Below, in pieces: positions 41,086 to 51,299 of a stretch of 59,772 nt of DNA. This DNA comes from an uncultured Clostridia bacterium (GTDB taxonomy: Bacteria; Bacillota; Clostridia; UBA1381). The stretch covers positions 1-59,772 of the forward strand of contig CAKSUM010000017.1 of the NCBI GenBank assembly GCA_934501535.1. Reading direction: 5' to 3'. Each line of letters starts with the position of its first letter. The stretch's first letter is position 1. A program made the translations under genes and the position numbers. The notes beneath the pieces were generated by a model. That model did not search any database. It was not told the DNA's origin and saw only the letters and a list, made by a program, of their open reading frames with translations.

Positions 41086-44000
41086 TTAATCTTCGGTTAT
41101 TTCCACACCGTCAACCGTTACGCCGACATTTTTATATGCAGGCATACCTGTTCCGGCAGGAATAAGTTTACCGATAATAACATTTTCTTTCAGACCGAGC
41201 AGCGGGTCAACCTTGCCCTTAATTGCGGCATCGGTAAGAACCTTGGTTGTTTCCTGGAATGACGCCGCGGACATAAATGAATTTGTCGCAAGCGAAGCTT
41301 TGGTGATACCCAAAAGTATCTCCGAAGATTCAACTGTCTTTTTGCCCTCAGCCTCCAGCTCTTTATTTATTTCCTCAACCTCAAACTTATCCACAACCGA
41401 GCCGATAAGCAAGTTTGAATCACCTGCGTCCTCAACTCTTACCTTACGCAGCATCTGCTTTGTGATAATTTCAACGTGCTTATCGTTAATATCAACACCC
41501 TGCATACGATAAGTTCTCTGAACTTCTCTTGTGATATAAACCTGAACCGCCTGAGATCCGTTAATTCTCAGAATATCGTTAGGATATGCTGAACCGATAG
41601 TGAGTTCTTCACCCTTTTCAACCGTATCGCCGTCATGAACGCGGATAGTCGAACCGTAAGGAATGACATACGTCCTTGACTCTGCCGATTCATCATTGGT
41701 GACAATAACTTCACGTCTTCTTTCTTTCTCACTGACTGTAACCCGGCCGCTGATTTCCGTAAGGATAGCAAGACCCTTAGGCTTTCTTGCCTCGAACAAT
41801 TCCTCGACACGCGGAAGACCCTGCGTAACGTCTGCGCCGCCCGCAACACCGCCGGCGTGGAAAGTTCTCATGGTAAGCTGTGTACCCGGCTCGCCTATGG
41901 ACTGCGCAGCGATGATACCTACAGCCTCGCCGACATTAACGAGCTTACCGGTTGCCAGGTTCATGCCGTAGCACTTGGAGCATACGCCGTTTTTCGTGCG
42001 GCATGTCAGTACACTTCTTATCTGAACTGCGTCAATACCTGCTTTTATAATTGCGTCTGCCTGTTCTTCCGTAATTAGCGTGTCCGCAACTGCCAGAACT
42101 TCACCTGTTTGCGGATGAATTACGTCAACAAGCGCTGTACGTCCCACGATACGATCTTTCAAAGGTTCAATAACTTCGTTACCGTCTTTAATTGCGCGTA
42201 CGGTTTCACCCTCTGTTGTGCCGCAGTCTTTTTCGCGCACGATAACGTCCTGCGAAACGTCAACCAAACGGCGCGTCAGATAACCTGAGTCGGCTGTTCT
42301 CAGCGCCGTATCGGTAAGACCTTTACGAGCACCGTGCGAAGATACGAAATACTCCAGTACGTTAAGACCCTCACGGAAGTTTGCACGGATAGGAATTTCT
42401 ACCGCACGTCCCTTTGTATCCGCCATAAGTCCACGCATACCTGCCAGCTGTCTTATCTGGTTAACACTGCCTCGAGCCCCCGAATCCGCCATCATAAATA
42501 TAGGATTAAACTTATCCATATGATCCATCATTGCCTCGGTAACCTTATCGGTGGTAGCGCCCCAAACTTGGATAACTTCGTTGTATCTGTCCTCGTTGGT
42601 CAAAAGACCGCGCCTGTACTTTTTAGCGATTGCGTCAATCTGCTTTTCGGCGTCGGCAAGCAGCTCCTTCTTCTTTTCGGGAACCTCAATATCACTTACC
42701 GAAACGGTCAGTGCGCCGAGAGTCGAATATTTGTAGCCGGTTGCCTTGATTTTATCAAGAACTTCGGCAGTCTTTGTGGTATCGTGTATGCGTATGCATT
42801 TATCGATGATTTTCCCGAGCTGTTTCTTGCCGACAACTTCATCAACCTCAAGGTCAAGCATGGTTTCGCCGCCGGGAGTTCTGTCAACATTGCCCAAGTC
42901 CTGCGGAATATTCGCATTGAATATTAGTTTTCCGACCGTTGCATCGATAATTCTTGAATACGGCACACCGTGAACATTCTTTTCACGTCTTACCTTAATC
43001 GGAGTGTGCAGACCGACGGCGCCGTTAAAGTACGCCAGCATTGCCTCGTCCTCCGATGTGTAATAATTCGGGTGCCATTCTTCGGTTTTATCGCGTTCGG
43101 GATAATCCTTACCTCCGATTTCATCGTCTTTAACGATTGTCAGATAGTAAGAACCCAAAATCATATCCTGTGTAGGAACGGTAACCGGGTGACCGTCCTG
43201 CGGTTTTAAAAGGTTGTTTGCGGACAGCATCAAAAATCTTGCCTCTGCCTGAGCCTCCGGTGATAGCGGAACGTGAATAGCCATCTGGTCACCGTCGAAG
43301 TCGGCGTTATAAGCCGTACATACAAGCGGATGCAGCTTAAGCGCATGACCGTCAACAAGCTTCGGTTCAAATGCCTGAATACCCAGTCTGTGCAGTGTAG
43401 GCGCACGGTTAAGAAGCACCGGGTGCTCCTTGATAACGTCCTCCAGGACGTCCCAGATTTCCGGTCTTACCTGCTCAACCATACGTTTTGCACTCTTGAT
43501 ATTGTGCGCAAGATTTCTTGCAACAAGCTCTTTCATAACGAACGGTTTAAACAGCTCGATTGCCATTTCTTTCGGAACGCCGCACTGGTATATTTTCATT
43601 TCCGGGCCGACAACGATAACCGAACGTCCGGAGTAGTCAACACGTTTACCGAGCAGGTTTTGACGGAAACGTCCCTGCTTACCTTTCAGCAGGTCGGACA
43701 AAGACTTAAGCGCTCTGTTGCCCGGTCCGGTTACGGTTCTGCCGCGTCTGCCGTTGTTAATCAAAGCGTCAACGGCTTCCTGAAGCATGCGCTTTTCGTT
43801 TCTTATAATTATATCCGGTGCGCCAAGCTCCAAAAGACGGCGCAGACGGTTGTTTCTGTTGATAACACGTCTGTAAAGGTCATTCAGGTCTGACGTTGCA
43901 AAACGTCCGCCGTCCAGCTGAACCATAGGTCTTAAATCGGGCGGAATTACCGGAACTACCGTCATAATCATCCATTCGGGACGGTTGCCGGAAATTCTGA

Positions 44001-44646
44001 ACGCCTCAATAACTTCAAGACGTTTGATAATCTGTGCTCTTTTCTGACCCTGCACATTTTCAAGTTCTTCTTTAAGCTCTTTTGACAATTTTTCAATGTC
44101 TATTTCCTGCAAAAGCGTCAGGATAGCCTCTGCACCCATACCGGCAACGAATTTATTACCGTATTTTTCATATGCCTCACGGTATTCCTTTTCAGACAAA
44201 ATCTGAGTTTTTTCAAGATTTGTATTGCCCGGGTCAATTACGATGTATGCCGCAAAATAGAGCACTTTTTCAAGGTTTCTGGGCGAGATGCCGAGAGTCT
44301 GACCCATAGCTGACGGAACGCCTTTAAAGTACCATATATGCGATACCGGGGTTGCCAGTTCAATGTGACCCATTCTTTCGCGGCGCACTTTTGCCTTTGT
44401 GACTTCAACGCCGCATCGGTCGCAGACAACGCCTTTATATCTTATCTTTTTGTACTTTCCGCAGTGACATTCCCAGTCCTTGGTAGGTCCGAAAATCCGT
44501 TCGCAGAACAAGCCGTCCCTTTCCGGCTTTAAAGTACGGTAGTTTATCGTTTCCGGCTTTTTAACTTCGCCGTGCGACCAGCCTCTTATTGTTTCAGGTG
44601 AGGCTAATCCTATTTTTATTGCTTCAAAGCTGTTAAATTCCAACAT
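41086..44646 (-). CDS. rpoC: RNA polymerase beta-prime subunit
   Basis: 1,186-residue catalytic subunit. The N-terminal zinc site CHCGKYKKIRYKGVVCDRCG, the active-site Mg loop NADFDGDQM, the bridge helix/trigger loop area (SHGARKGLTDTALRTADSGY) and the second zinc cluster CRTKNGVCSKCYG are present. C-terminal LGLKENVIIGKLIPAGTG is typical. It starts 18 nt after rpoB. Complete, of normal length for Clostridia. Confidence 0.98.
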   Translation of the reverse strand: MLEFNSFEAIKIGLASPETIRGWSHGEVKKPETINYRTLKPERDGLFCERIFGPTKDWECHCGKYKKIRYKGVVCDRCGVEVTKAKVRRERMGHIELATPVSHIWYFKGVPSAMGQTLGISPRNLEKVLYFAAYIVIDPGNTNLEKTQILSEKEYREAYEKYGNKFVAGMGAEAILTLLQEIDIEKLSKELKEELENVQGQKRAQIIKRLEVIEAFRISGNRPEWMIMTVVPVIPPDLRPMVQLDGGRFATSDLNDLYRRVINRNNRLRRLLELGAPDIIIRNEKRMLQEAVDALINNGRRGRTVTGPGNRALKSLSDLLKGKQGRFRQNLLGKRVDYSGRSVIVVGPEMKIYQCGVPKEMAIELFKPFVMKELVARNLAHNIKSAKRMVEQVRPEIWDVLEDVIKEHPVLLNRAPTLHRLGIQAFEPKLVDGHALKLHPLVCTAYNADFDGDQMAIHVPLSPEAQAEARFLMLSANNLLKPQDGHPVTVPTQDMILGSYYLTIVKDDEIGGKDYPERDKTEEWHPNYYTSEDEAMLAYFNGAVGLHTPIKVRREKNVHGVPYSRIIDATVGKLIFNANIPQDLGNVDRTPGGETMLDLEVDEVVGKKQLGKIIDKCIRIHDTTKTAEVLDKIKATGYKYSTLGALTVSVSDIEVPEKKKELLADAEKQIDAIAKKYRRGLLTNEDRYNEVIQVWGATTDKVTEAMMDHMDKFNPIFMMADSGARGSVNQIRQLAGMRGLMADTKGRAVEIPIRANFREGLNVLEYFVSSHGARKGLTDTALRTADSGYLTRRLVDVSQDVIVREKDCGTTEGETVRAIKDGNEVIEPLKDRIVGRTALVDVIHPQTGEVLAVADTLITEEQADAIIKAGIDAVQIRSVLTCRTKNGVCSKCYGMNLATGKLVNVGEAVGIIAAQSIGEPGTQLTMRTFHAGGVAGGADVTQGLPRVEELFEARKPKGLAILTEISGRVTVSEKERRREVIVTNDESAESRTYVIPYGSTIRVHDGDTVEKGEELTIGSAYPNDILRINGSQAVQVYITREVQRTYRMQGVDINDKHVEIITKQMLRKVRVEDAGDSNLLIGSVVDKFEVEEINKELEAEGKKTVESSEILLGITKASLATNSFMSAASFQETTKVLTDAAIKGKVDPLLGLKENVIIGKLIPAGTGMPAYKNVGVTVDGVEITED

Positions 44647-44664
44647 TATCTTAACCCCTCCTTA

Positions 44665-47600
44665 TTAAAAATCGTCCGGTGTGATGATATTGTCATCAAA
44701 GTCATCATCTTCATTATCTTCGTCAATAGCGTCATCAACATCATCATAGCTGAAGTCATCTTCCTCATCGAGCAGCATATCGTTTTCCAAATCCTCTTCA
44801 TACGGTACATCGCCCTCCTCCATGGTCGAAATAAGCTCGTTATCCTTTGTTACGGCATCGTCATCATCGTCCATGGTTGCGTCTATGTCAATTTCTTCTC
44901 CGGCGCCGTCAAGAATGCGAACGTCAAGCGCAAGCGCCTGCAATTCTTTGACAAGTACACGGAATGATTCCGGCACACCGGATTTCGGTATATTCTCACC
45001 TTTAACGATCGCTTCGTAAGTCTTTACACGTCCTACGATATCGTCCGACTTAACAGTAAGAATTTCCTGCAGCGTATATGCAGCGCCGTATGCCTCCAAA
45101 GCCCAAACTTCCATCTCACCGAAACGCTGTCCGCCGAACTGAGCCTTACCGCCCAGAGGCTGCTGTGTAACCAGTGAATACGGGCCGGTGGAGCGGGCGT
45201 GGATTTTATCGTCAACCAAGTGGTCGAGCTTCAGATAATACATGACGCCGACCGTAACCGGATTGTCGAATTTATCTCCGGTTCTTCCGTCATAAACCGT
45301 TGACTTAAAGGTTTCCGAAAGACCGGCAAGCTCAAATGCCTGTTTCAAATCTTCATCACGCGCACCGTCAAATACCGGTGTTGCAATCTTAATATATTCC
45401 TTATTGTTTGCTTCCTGCGTATCCTTTGCCGCAAGAATAACTTTCTTATAAGCCTCGTCCGCGGTCATGGACTCAAGCTCCTGCCTTGTTTTCAGACTCA
45501 ATGTTCTGTATGCGTAGCCGAGGTGCATTTCGAGTACCTGACCGATATTCATACGCGAAGGTACGCCCAGCGGATTAAGCACTATCTGCAGCGGAGTACC
45601 GTCCTCAAGGAACGGCATATCCTCCTGCGGAAGAACTCTTGAAACAACACCCTTGTTTCCGTGACGTCCCGCCATCTTATCGCCGACAGAAATTTTTCTC
45701 TTCTGTGCGACATAGCATCTTACCACCTTATTTACGCCCGGAGAAAGCTCATCGGAGTTTTCTCTTGTAAATACCTTAACGTCAACGATGATACCGTTTT
45801 CACCGTGAGGTACATGCAGCGACGTATCGCGGACTTCTCTTGCCTTCTCGCCGAATATTGCGCGCAAAAGTCTTTCTTCGGGAGTGAGTTCGGTTTCACC
45901 CTTGGGAGTAACCTTACCTACAAGAATGTCGCCGGCTCTTACCTCCGCGCCTATTCTTATGATACCGTCCTCGTTGAGGTCCTTGAGCATTTCATCCGAT
46001 ATGTTCGGAATATCTCTTGTAATGTCCTCGGCACCCAGCTTTGTATCACGGGCTTCACATTCATATTCTTCAATATGAATTGACGTAAACATATCGTGTT
46101 TAACAAGCTCCTCCGATATGAGAACCGCGTCCTCGTAGTTATAACCCTCCCAGGTCATAAATCCTATAAGAACATTCTTTCCGAGAGCCAGCTCGCCGTT
46201 GTTCATAGCAGGACCGTCGGCGATAATAGCTCCCTTTTCAACATGTTCGCCGACCTCAACAATAGGTCTTTGGTTAATACATGTTGACTGGTTGGATCTT
46301 GCGAACTTAATAAGTTTTTGCGTATATTTTACGCCGGTGTTGTCACCTTTTATAACGACTTCATCTGCGGCAACCTTCAAAACCGTGCCGGCTTCCTTTG
46401 CAAGTACGGCAGAACCGGAATCTCTTGCAACCTTGTATTCCATGCCGGTTCCCACGATAGGAGAATCGGTGGTCAGCAGCGGAACTGCCTGACACTGCAT
46501 GTTTGAACCCATCAGCGCACGGTTCGCGTCATCGTTTTCCAGGAACGGGATACATGCCGTAACAACCGAAACAAGCTGTCTCGGCGAAACGTCCATGTAG
46601 TCAATTCTTTCCGGGCTGACTTCAATGATTTCATCGCGGTAGCGTGCCGAAACCTTCTTGTCGAGGAAATGACCCTCGCTGTCGAGCGGTTCGTTTGCCT
46701 GCGCAACGATAAATGCGTCCTCGGTGTCGGCAGTCATATATATTATTTCATCGGTAACAACGCCCGTTTCTTTGTCTACCTTGCGGTAAGGAGCTTCGAT
46801 AAATCCGTATTCGTTAATTCTTGCAAAGGTAGCAAGCGAAGTAATAAGACCAATGTTCGGACCTTCCGGCGTTTCTATCGGGCACATTCTGCCGTAATGC
46901 GAATAGTGAACGTCACGCACCTCAAAACCGGCTCTTTCTCTTGACAGACCGCCGGGGCCGAGTGCGGAAATACGTCTTTTATGTCTTAATTCAGCCAGCG
47001 GGTTCGGCTGGTCCATGAACTGTGAAAGCTGCGATGAACCGAAAAATTCGTTAATCGTCGCCATTATCGGTCGGATATTTATAAGCGTCTGCGGAGTAAT
47101 AACCTCCTGATCCTGAATGGTCATTCTTTCGCGGACAACTCTTTCCATTCTGGAAAGACCGATTCTGAACTGGTTCTGTAAAAGCTCGCCCACGCTTCTT
47201 ACACGTCTGTTGCCGAGATGGTCTATATCGTCTGTTTCGCCCACGCCGTTTGCAAGACAGAGCACATAGTTCACCGACGCGAACATATCGTCGGTTGTGA
47301 TGTGTTTCGGTGTCAGCTCGTCAATGCGTGCCAAAATCTGTTCCTTTGCGTCCTCATCATTTTCCGCATTTTCCAGAATTTCCTCAAGAACGCTTCTTCT
47401 TACTTTTTTATAATGTATATCGCTTACATCGAAGTCAACGTATTCGTCGATATATACCATGTCATTTGAAATTACTCTTACAACCTTTTCATCGACAAGC
47501 AGGTCAACCCTGTTTACACCGGCTCTTTCAATCGCCTCAGCCATGTCATAGGATACGGAATCGCCCGCATTTGCAATAACCTCGCCGGTTCTCGGGTCGG

Positions 47601-48480
47601 CAACGGTTTCTGCGAGCACCTTTCCGCGAATTCTTGAGCTGATTGCCATTTTCTTATCGTATTTGTATCTGCCGACATGCGCCAAATCATAGCGTTTCGG
47701 GTCAAAGAACATGTTGTGAATAAGACTGTCCGCATTTTCCACGTTAAGCGGCTCGCCCGGGCGCAGTCTTTTGTAAATTTCCAAAAGAGCGTCATTGCGG
47801 TTGTCACTGATGTCTTTTTCAAATGTAGCGGTAAGCCGCGGATCCTCTCCGAACATATCGAGGATTTCGGCATTAGTCTGAATTCCCATAGCGCGCAGAA
47901 GCACGGTTACGGGGATTTTTCTTGTACGGTCTATTCTTACCGAAAAAACATCGTTGGAATCGGTTTCATATTCCAGCCATGCGCCGCGGTACGGAATAAC
48001 TGTCGCGGCATAAAGCGGTTTACCCGTCTTATCGCGCGTAAATTCATAGTACATTCCGGGGGATCTTGTCAGCTGGCTTACGATTACACGCTCGGCACCG
48101 TTTATAATGAAGGTACCCTGCTCGGTCATCAGCGGAAAATCGCCCATGAAAATTTCCTGTTCTTTTATTTCACCCGTTTCATTGTTGGTCAGGCGAACCT
48201 TTACTCTGAGCGGAGCCGCATATTTTGCGTCCCTTTCCTTACATTCTTCCACGGTGTACTTTGAGTTGTAGTCGAAAGAATAATCAAAAAACTCCAGTTT
48301 CAGATGACCTGCATGGTCAGTTATGGGAGATATATCGTGGAATACCTCCTTCAAGCCCTCTTCAAGGAACCATTTGTAGGAATTTTTCTGCACCTCGATA
48401 AGGTTGGGCATTTCCAAAACCTCGTTGATTTTGGAATAGCTCAGTCTGGTGTTTTTTCCCAAATGCACCTCATGTACCAT
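44665..48480 (-). CDS. rpoB: RNA polymerase beta subunit
   Basis: 1,271-residue subunit. FFGSSQLSQFMDQPNPL (rifampicin region), HKRRISALGPGGLSRERAGF, and GEMEVWALEAYGAAYTLQE near the C-terminus are present. The rifampicin-site residues appear wild-type. After the conserved end (KELQALALDVRIL) the protein continues for about 80 residues, mostly Asp and Glu, ending IITPDDF. Transcribed from its own promoter with a ~160-nt leader. The usual rplK/A/J/L genes are not upstream; dnaD is divergent instead. Confidence 0.98.
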   Translation of the reverse strand: MVHEVHLGKNTRLSYSKINEVLEMPNLIEVQKNSYKWFLEEGLKEVFHDISPITDHAGHLKLEFFDYSFDYNSKYTVEECKERDAKYAAPLRVKVRLTNNETGEIKEQEIFMGDFPLMTEQGTFIINGAERVIVSQLTRSPGMYYEFTRDKTGKPLYAATVIPYRGAWLEYETDSNDVFSVRIDRTRKIPVTVLLRAMGIQTNAEILDMFGEDPRLTATFEKDISDNRNDALLEIYKRLRPGEPLNVENADSLIHNMFFDPKRYDLAHVGRYKYDKKMAISSRIRGKVLAETVADPRTGEVIANAGDSVSYDMAEAIERAGVNRVDLLVDEKVVRVISNDMVYIDEYVDFDVSDIHYKKVRRSVLEEILENAENDEDAKEQILARIDELTPKHITTDDMFASVNYVLCLANGVGETDDIDHLGNRRVRSVGELLQNQFRIGLSRMERVVRERMTIQDQEVITPQTLINIRPIMATINEFFGSSQLSQFMDQPNPLAELRHKRRISALGPGGLSRERAGFEVRDVHYSHYGRMCPIETPEGPNIGLITSLATFARINEYGFIEAPYRKVDKETGVVTDEIIYMTADTEDAFIVAQANEPLDSEGHFLDKKVSARYRDEIIEVSPERIDYMDVSPRQLVSVVTACIPFLENDDANRALMGSNMQCQAVPLLTTDSPIVGTGMEYKVARDSGSAVLAKEAGTVLKVAADEVVIKGDNTGVKYTQKLIKFARSNQSTCINQRPIVEVGEHVEKGAIIADGPAMNNGELALGKNVLIGFMTWEGYNYEDAVLISEELVKHDMFTSIHIEEYECEARDTKLGAEDITRDIPNISDEMLKDLNEDGIIRIGAEVRAGDILVGKVTPKGETELTPEERLLRAIFGEKAREVRDTSLHVPHGENGIIVDVKVFTRENSDELSPGVNKVVRCYVAQKRKISVGDKMAGRHGNKGVVSRVLPQEDMPFLEDGTPLQIVLNPLGVPSRMNIGQVLEMHLGYAYRTLSLKTRQELESMTADEAYKKVILAAKDTQEANNKEYIKIATPVFDGARDEDLKQAFELAGLSETFKSTVYDGRTGDKFDNPVTVGVMYYLKLDHLVDDKIHARSTGPYSLVTQQPLGGKAQFGGQRFGEMEVWALEAYGAAYTLQEILTVKSDDIVGRVKTYEAIVKGENIPKSGVPESFRVLVKELQALALDVRILDGAGEEIDIDATMDDDDDAVTKDNELISTMEEGDVPYEEDLENDMLLDEEDDFSYDDVDDAIDEDNEDDDFDDNIITPDDF

Positions 48481-48593
48481 TCTTTTATCACCTCGTCATA
48501 AATATTCTTGATGCGGGATTTTTTAATATTATTGATTATTTTGCAAATCTGCTCTTGATTTTTGTTTTATATTGTGTTATAATAGAAAACGTT

Positions 48594-48631
48594 AAGATGA
48601 GCAGCGGACACTAATCCCATATTATCATCTT
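48594..48631 (-). promoter_or_regulatory. rpoB leader hairpin
   Basis: AAGATGA (48594-48600) and TCATCTT (48625-48631) enclose a 24-nt loop close to the 5-prime end of the predicted rpoBC transcript. It has no U-run. Could stabilise or regulate the leader; unproved. Nothing else distinct was seen in the leader down to the start codon except a second possible promoter TTAACG-17-TATAAA just below it. Confidence 0.4.
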
Positions 48632-48644
48632 AGTACAATATATA

Positions 48645-48673
48645 ATGTTATCACAAATTTTTCAATATGTCAA
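48645..48673 (-). promoter_or_regulatory. Promoter of rpoBC
   Basis: Minus-strand TTGACA (48668-48673), 17-nt spacer, TAACAT (48645-48650) with extended TGA. Confidence 0.7.
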
Positions 48674-48729
48674 CAGGCATATTGACTTTTTTTTCAACTT
48701 TTTGAATATTTTTATAGGGAGTGTAAAAA

Positions 48730-49692
48730 ATGTCACAATTTTCGACAGAAAACGGCTACGTAACGGTTCCGTCAGAATTTATAAAAAACAAAATACCGGG
48801 GGCAAATCCGACCTTTGTAAAGGTATATCTGTATCTTGCCATGCTTGCGGCGGAAAAAGCGGACTGCGAATACAGCGAAATCGCACACTGCCTGGGGCTG
48901 CTGGAAAGTGATTTGATGGCAGCGATAAAATATTGGCAAAACGAGGGTGTCCTGGAACAGAACGGCAACGGCATTGTACTGTGCGCAAATCCCAAAAATG
49001 CTTCCGATGAGGAAAATTCCGCTGCGGAAACGGCGGAAAGCATGCGGACCGCGCCGCATAATGCAGCAAACATTGCCGATAAAATAAACAGCGACCCGGA
49101 GCTTTCCAACATGTTTATGCTTGCGCAGGAAATTCTCGGAAAAACCATAACCGAACGCGACATGGAAACGCTTTATTGGTTCTGCAGCGACCTCGGAATG
49201 TCGCCGGAGGTGGTGCTGATGCTTTTGGAATACTGCGTATCAAAGGGCAAAAACCGAATGAGCTATATAGAAAAGGTTGCGGTTTCATGGAACGAAATGA
49301 ACCTCAATACCCCGGACAGTGCCGCGGAGTACATACAGAATGAGGAAAAAAAGACCGGCTTTTTGTATTCCATACGCAAAATCATGGGCATATCCGACAG
49401 GAGTCTGAGCCAGATAGAAGAAAAATACCTCAGCAAGTGGCATGACGAGCTTGGCATGAGCGAAGAAATGATTGCGCTTGCATATGAATACTGTATTATT
49501 CAGACGGCGAAGCTCTCTTTTCCGTACATGGACAAGATTATAACGCGCTGGGCGGCGGACGGCATAACAACCATAGCTGCCGCGGAGGAGGACAACAAGC
49601 GGTTTAAAAACAAAAACCGCCGCACGGAAACCGCATTCACCGACAGCACATATGACGGCGATGACCTTGAAATGCTGTCCCGAAACAGCTGA
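48730..49692 (+). CDS. DnaD-domain protein
   Basis: 320-residue replication-initiation-type protein. N-terminal ~85 residues form a winged-helix (NGYVTVPSEFIKNKIPGANP). Two DnaD/DnaB_2 domains follow: LSNMFMLAQEILGKTITERD to YIEKVAVSWNE, and SLSQIEEKYLSKWHDELGMS to MDKIITRWAADGI. Such proteins help load the replicative helicase or restart forks. Unlike in many Clostridia no DnaC-type helicase loader follows. A TTGACT at 48682 lies upstream but its -10 is unclear. Confidence 0.9.
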   Translation: MSQFSTENGYVTVPSEFIKNKIPGANPTFVKVYLYLAMLAAEKADCEYSEIAHCLGLLESDLMAAIKYWQNEGVLEQNGNGIVLCANPKNASDEENSAAETAESMRTAPHNAANIADKINSDPELSNMFMLAQEILGKTITERDMETLYWFCSDLGMSPEVVLMLLEYCVSKGKNRMSYIEKVAVSWNEMNLNTPDSAAEYIQNEEKKTGFLYSIRKIMGISDRSLSQIEEKYLSKWHDELGMSEEMIALAYEYCIIQTAKLSFPYMDKIITRWAADGITTIAAAEEDNKRFKNKNRRTETAFTDSTYDGDDLEMLSRNS

Positions 49693-49704
49693 GCATGCAC
49701 TAAA

Positions 49705-49748
49705 CCCCTTTTTTCTTCATATTATATATGGAGGAAAAGGGGCTTTTT
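49705..49748 (+). terminator. Terminator after dnaD-domain gene
   Basis: CCCCTTTTTTCTTC (49705-49718) pairs with GGAGGAAAAGGGG (49730-49742), followed by CTTTTT. Confidence 0.85.
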
Positions 49749-49784
49749 ATTTGTCCTTTCCATCAATAAGCGGAGGACTTTTTT

Positions 49785-51299
49785 ATGAGTGTATTTTCGT
49801 GTATCGTAAATTTTCGTGACAATCTCACGAAAAATTCTTCTTATTATGTATCAACTCTGTCAAAGCTGTCGGAAAATAAGCATACCGAAATCCGTATTGA
49901 CGAACACGCGGCATTCTGCTGCCGCCGTCCGGCGCAAATTGTCAGCACAATATGCGAGGGCTATCAGTTTACGGCAATTTTCTGCGGAAGTCTGACGCGG
50001 CGTGCAGCCCTGAGAGAAGAGCTTGCCGCATCGGGATACAATATAACGGGCGCATCCGATGCCGAACTCGCCCTCACCGCATACATACACCACGGCGAGA
50101 AATGCACGGAACATCTGTACGGAGATTTCACGCTGTCGGTCTATGACTGTATGCGCAGACGCCTGTTTTCGTTTAATACGCCGTCCGGCATGCCGGTTTT
50201 TTACTGCCGCACCGACGGCGGAGTTATGATTTCATCACACCCATGCAGTTTTTTTGCATGTCCCGGTATATCTGCCAAAATCACGGCTGATTCACTTTGC
50301 GAGCTGCTTTCCATGCCACTTGTGACAAGCGGCTGTATCTTTGACGGAATAAGCATGCTGCCATGCACGCACACGCTTAAGGTTTCGGAAAATTCCGTTT
50401 TATCGGAGCATCGCGGAAAAAAATGTCCCGATGACAGCCCGGTCGGTCTGCGTGAAACGGCAGAGGAAATTGCGGCAATCATATCGGAGGATATTCCGAA
50501 ATCCGAAAACCCGGGCATAATTTTGACCGGCGACCCTGCCGGCAATGCGCTTATGAGCATTGCCTCATCAAAGCTACGGCAGATTTCTTCCTATTCTTTC
50601 AGCGGAGAAAGCACGTTTTCACAGGCTTCGGGCAGCTGTCATTCGCATCTGCCGCTGTCGGAAAGCACGCTGCGCAGCGCTCTTGAAAAGTCGGTTAAAG
50701 TCTGCGGACTTCCGGTGTTTTCGCGGTACGATTTTCTGCTGCCGGCATATTTTTCGCGTATACCTAATTGCACAGATGCGCTTTATTTTCCGGCAAATTC
50801 CGTCACCGGGCTCGGCAAATACGGCTGTGATGTATTAATAAAAAATCATGCTTTTTTGCCGGCAATCGAAAAAACTCCCGGTTTGAACGGGCTGAATACC
50901 GCCGGCGGCAAAGGCTTTTTCAACTATGCCGCAATGCATGCAGCCGCAGACGGTATACCGCTGAAAACTCCGCTGGCGCATCGGCGCATCGGTGAAATTA
51001 TGCGTTCCGTACCGTACATGCCGGAGAGTATTTTTTCCGAAATACTGCGTCAAAGACCGGGATTTGTTCCTGCCGCACAGCCGCCCTGTGATGACCTGCC
51101 GATGCTCCGAAAAATTCTTTTGGAGATAATTGCCGATGAGTATTCGCCGCTGTCAGCGTTTTTTGACCGCAGCATACTTTTAAGAATGTGCGAGGGCAGA
51201 TTTGATTTTTCCGGCGCCGCAGCAGCTCCGTCCGCGTACCTTGCATACCTGATTAAGCTGAACATTTGGTTCTCGGAATACAAACCGCGCATAATTTAG
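49785..51299 (+). CDS. Asparagine synthetase-like protein, catalytically degenerate
   Basis: 504-residue protein with the two-domain plan of glutamine-dependent asparagine synthetases. The N-terminal Ntn part keeps the fold (LREELAASGYNITGASDAEL, YGDFTLSVYDCMRRRLF) but begins MSVFS instead of MCG, so the glutaminase Cys2 is missing. In the second domain the PP-loop SGGxDS is replaced by LTGDPAGNAL (about 248-257). The C-terminus LIKLNIWFSEY resembles true enzymes. GGAGG precedes the ATG. It is therefore a pseudoenzyme or a very divergent ATP-using enzyme. It is expressed alone, tail-to-tail with a degenerate GHMP kinase. Confidence 0.75.
   Translation: MSVFSCIVNFRDNLTKNSSYYVSTLSKLSENKHTEIRIDEHAAFCCRRPAQIVSTICEGYQFTAIFCGSLTRRAALREELAASGYNITGASDAELALTAYIHHGEKCTEHLYGDFTLSVYDCMRRRLFSFNTPSGMPVFYCRTDGGVMISSHPCSFFACPGISAKITADSLCELLSMPLVTSGCIFDGISMLPCTHTLKVSENSVLSEHRGKKCPDDSPVGLRETAEEIAAIISEDIPKSENPGIILTGDPAGNALMSIASSKLRQISSYSFSGESTFSQASGSCHSHLPLSESTLRSALEKSVKVCGLPVFSRYDFLLPAYFSRIPNCTDALYFPANSVTGLGKYGCDVLIKNHAFLPAIEKTPGLNGLNTAGGKGFFNYAAMHAAADGIPLKTPLAHRRIGEIMRSVPYMPESIFSEILRQRPGFVPAAQPPCDDLPMLRKILLEIIADEYSPLSAFFDRSILLRMCEGRFDFSGAAAAPSAYLAYLIKLNIWFSEYKPRII

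Noticed and set aside
48756..49163. Minus-strand ORFs opposite the dnaD-domain gene
   Set aside because: They are shadows of a gene with clear DnaD domains.
49785..51299. Lasso-peptide cyclase
   Set aside because: The asparagine synthetase-like protein lacks the ATP loop, and no precursor, B1 or B2 protein adjoins it.
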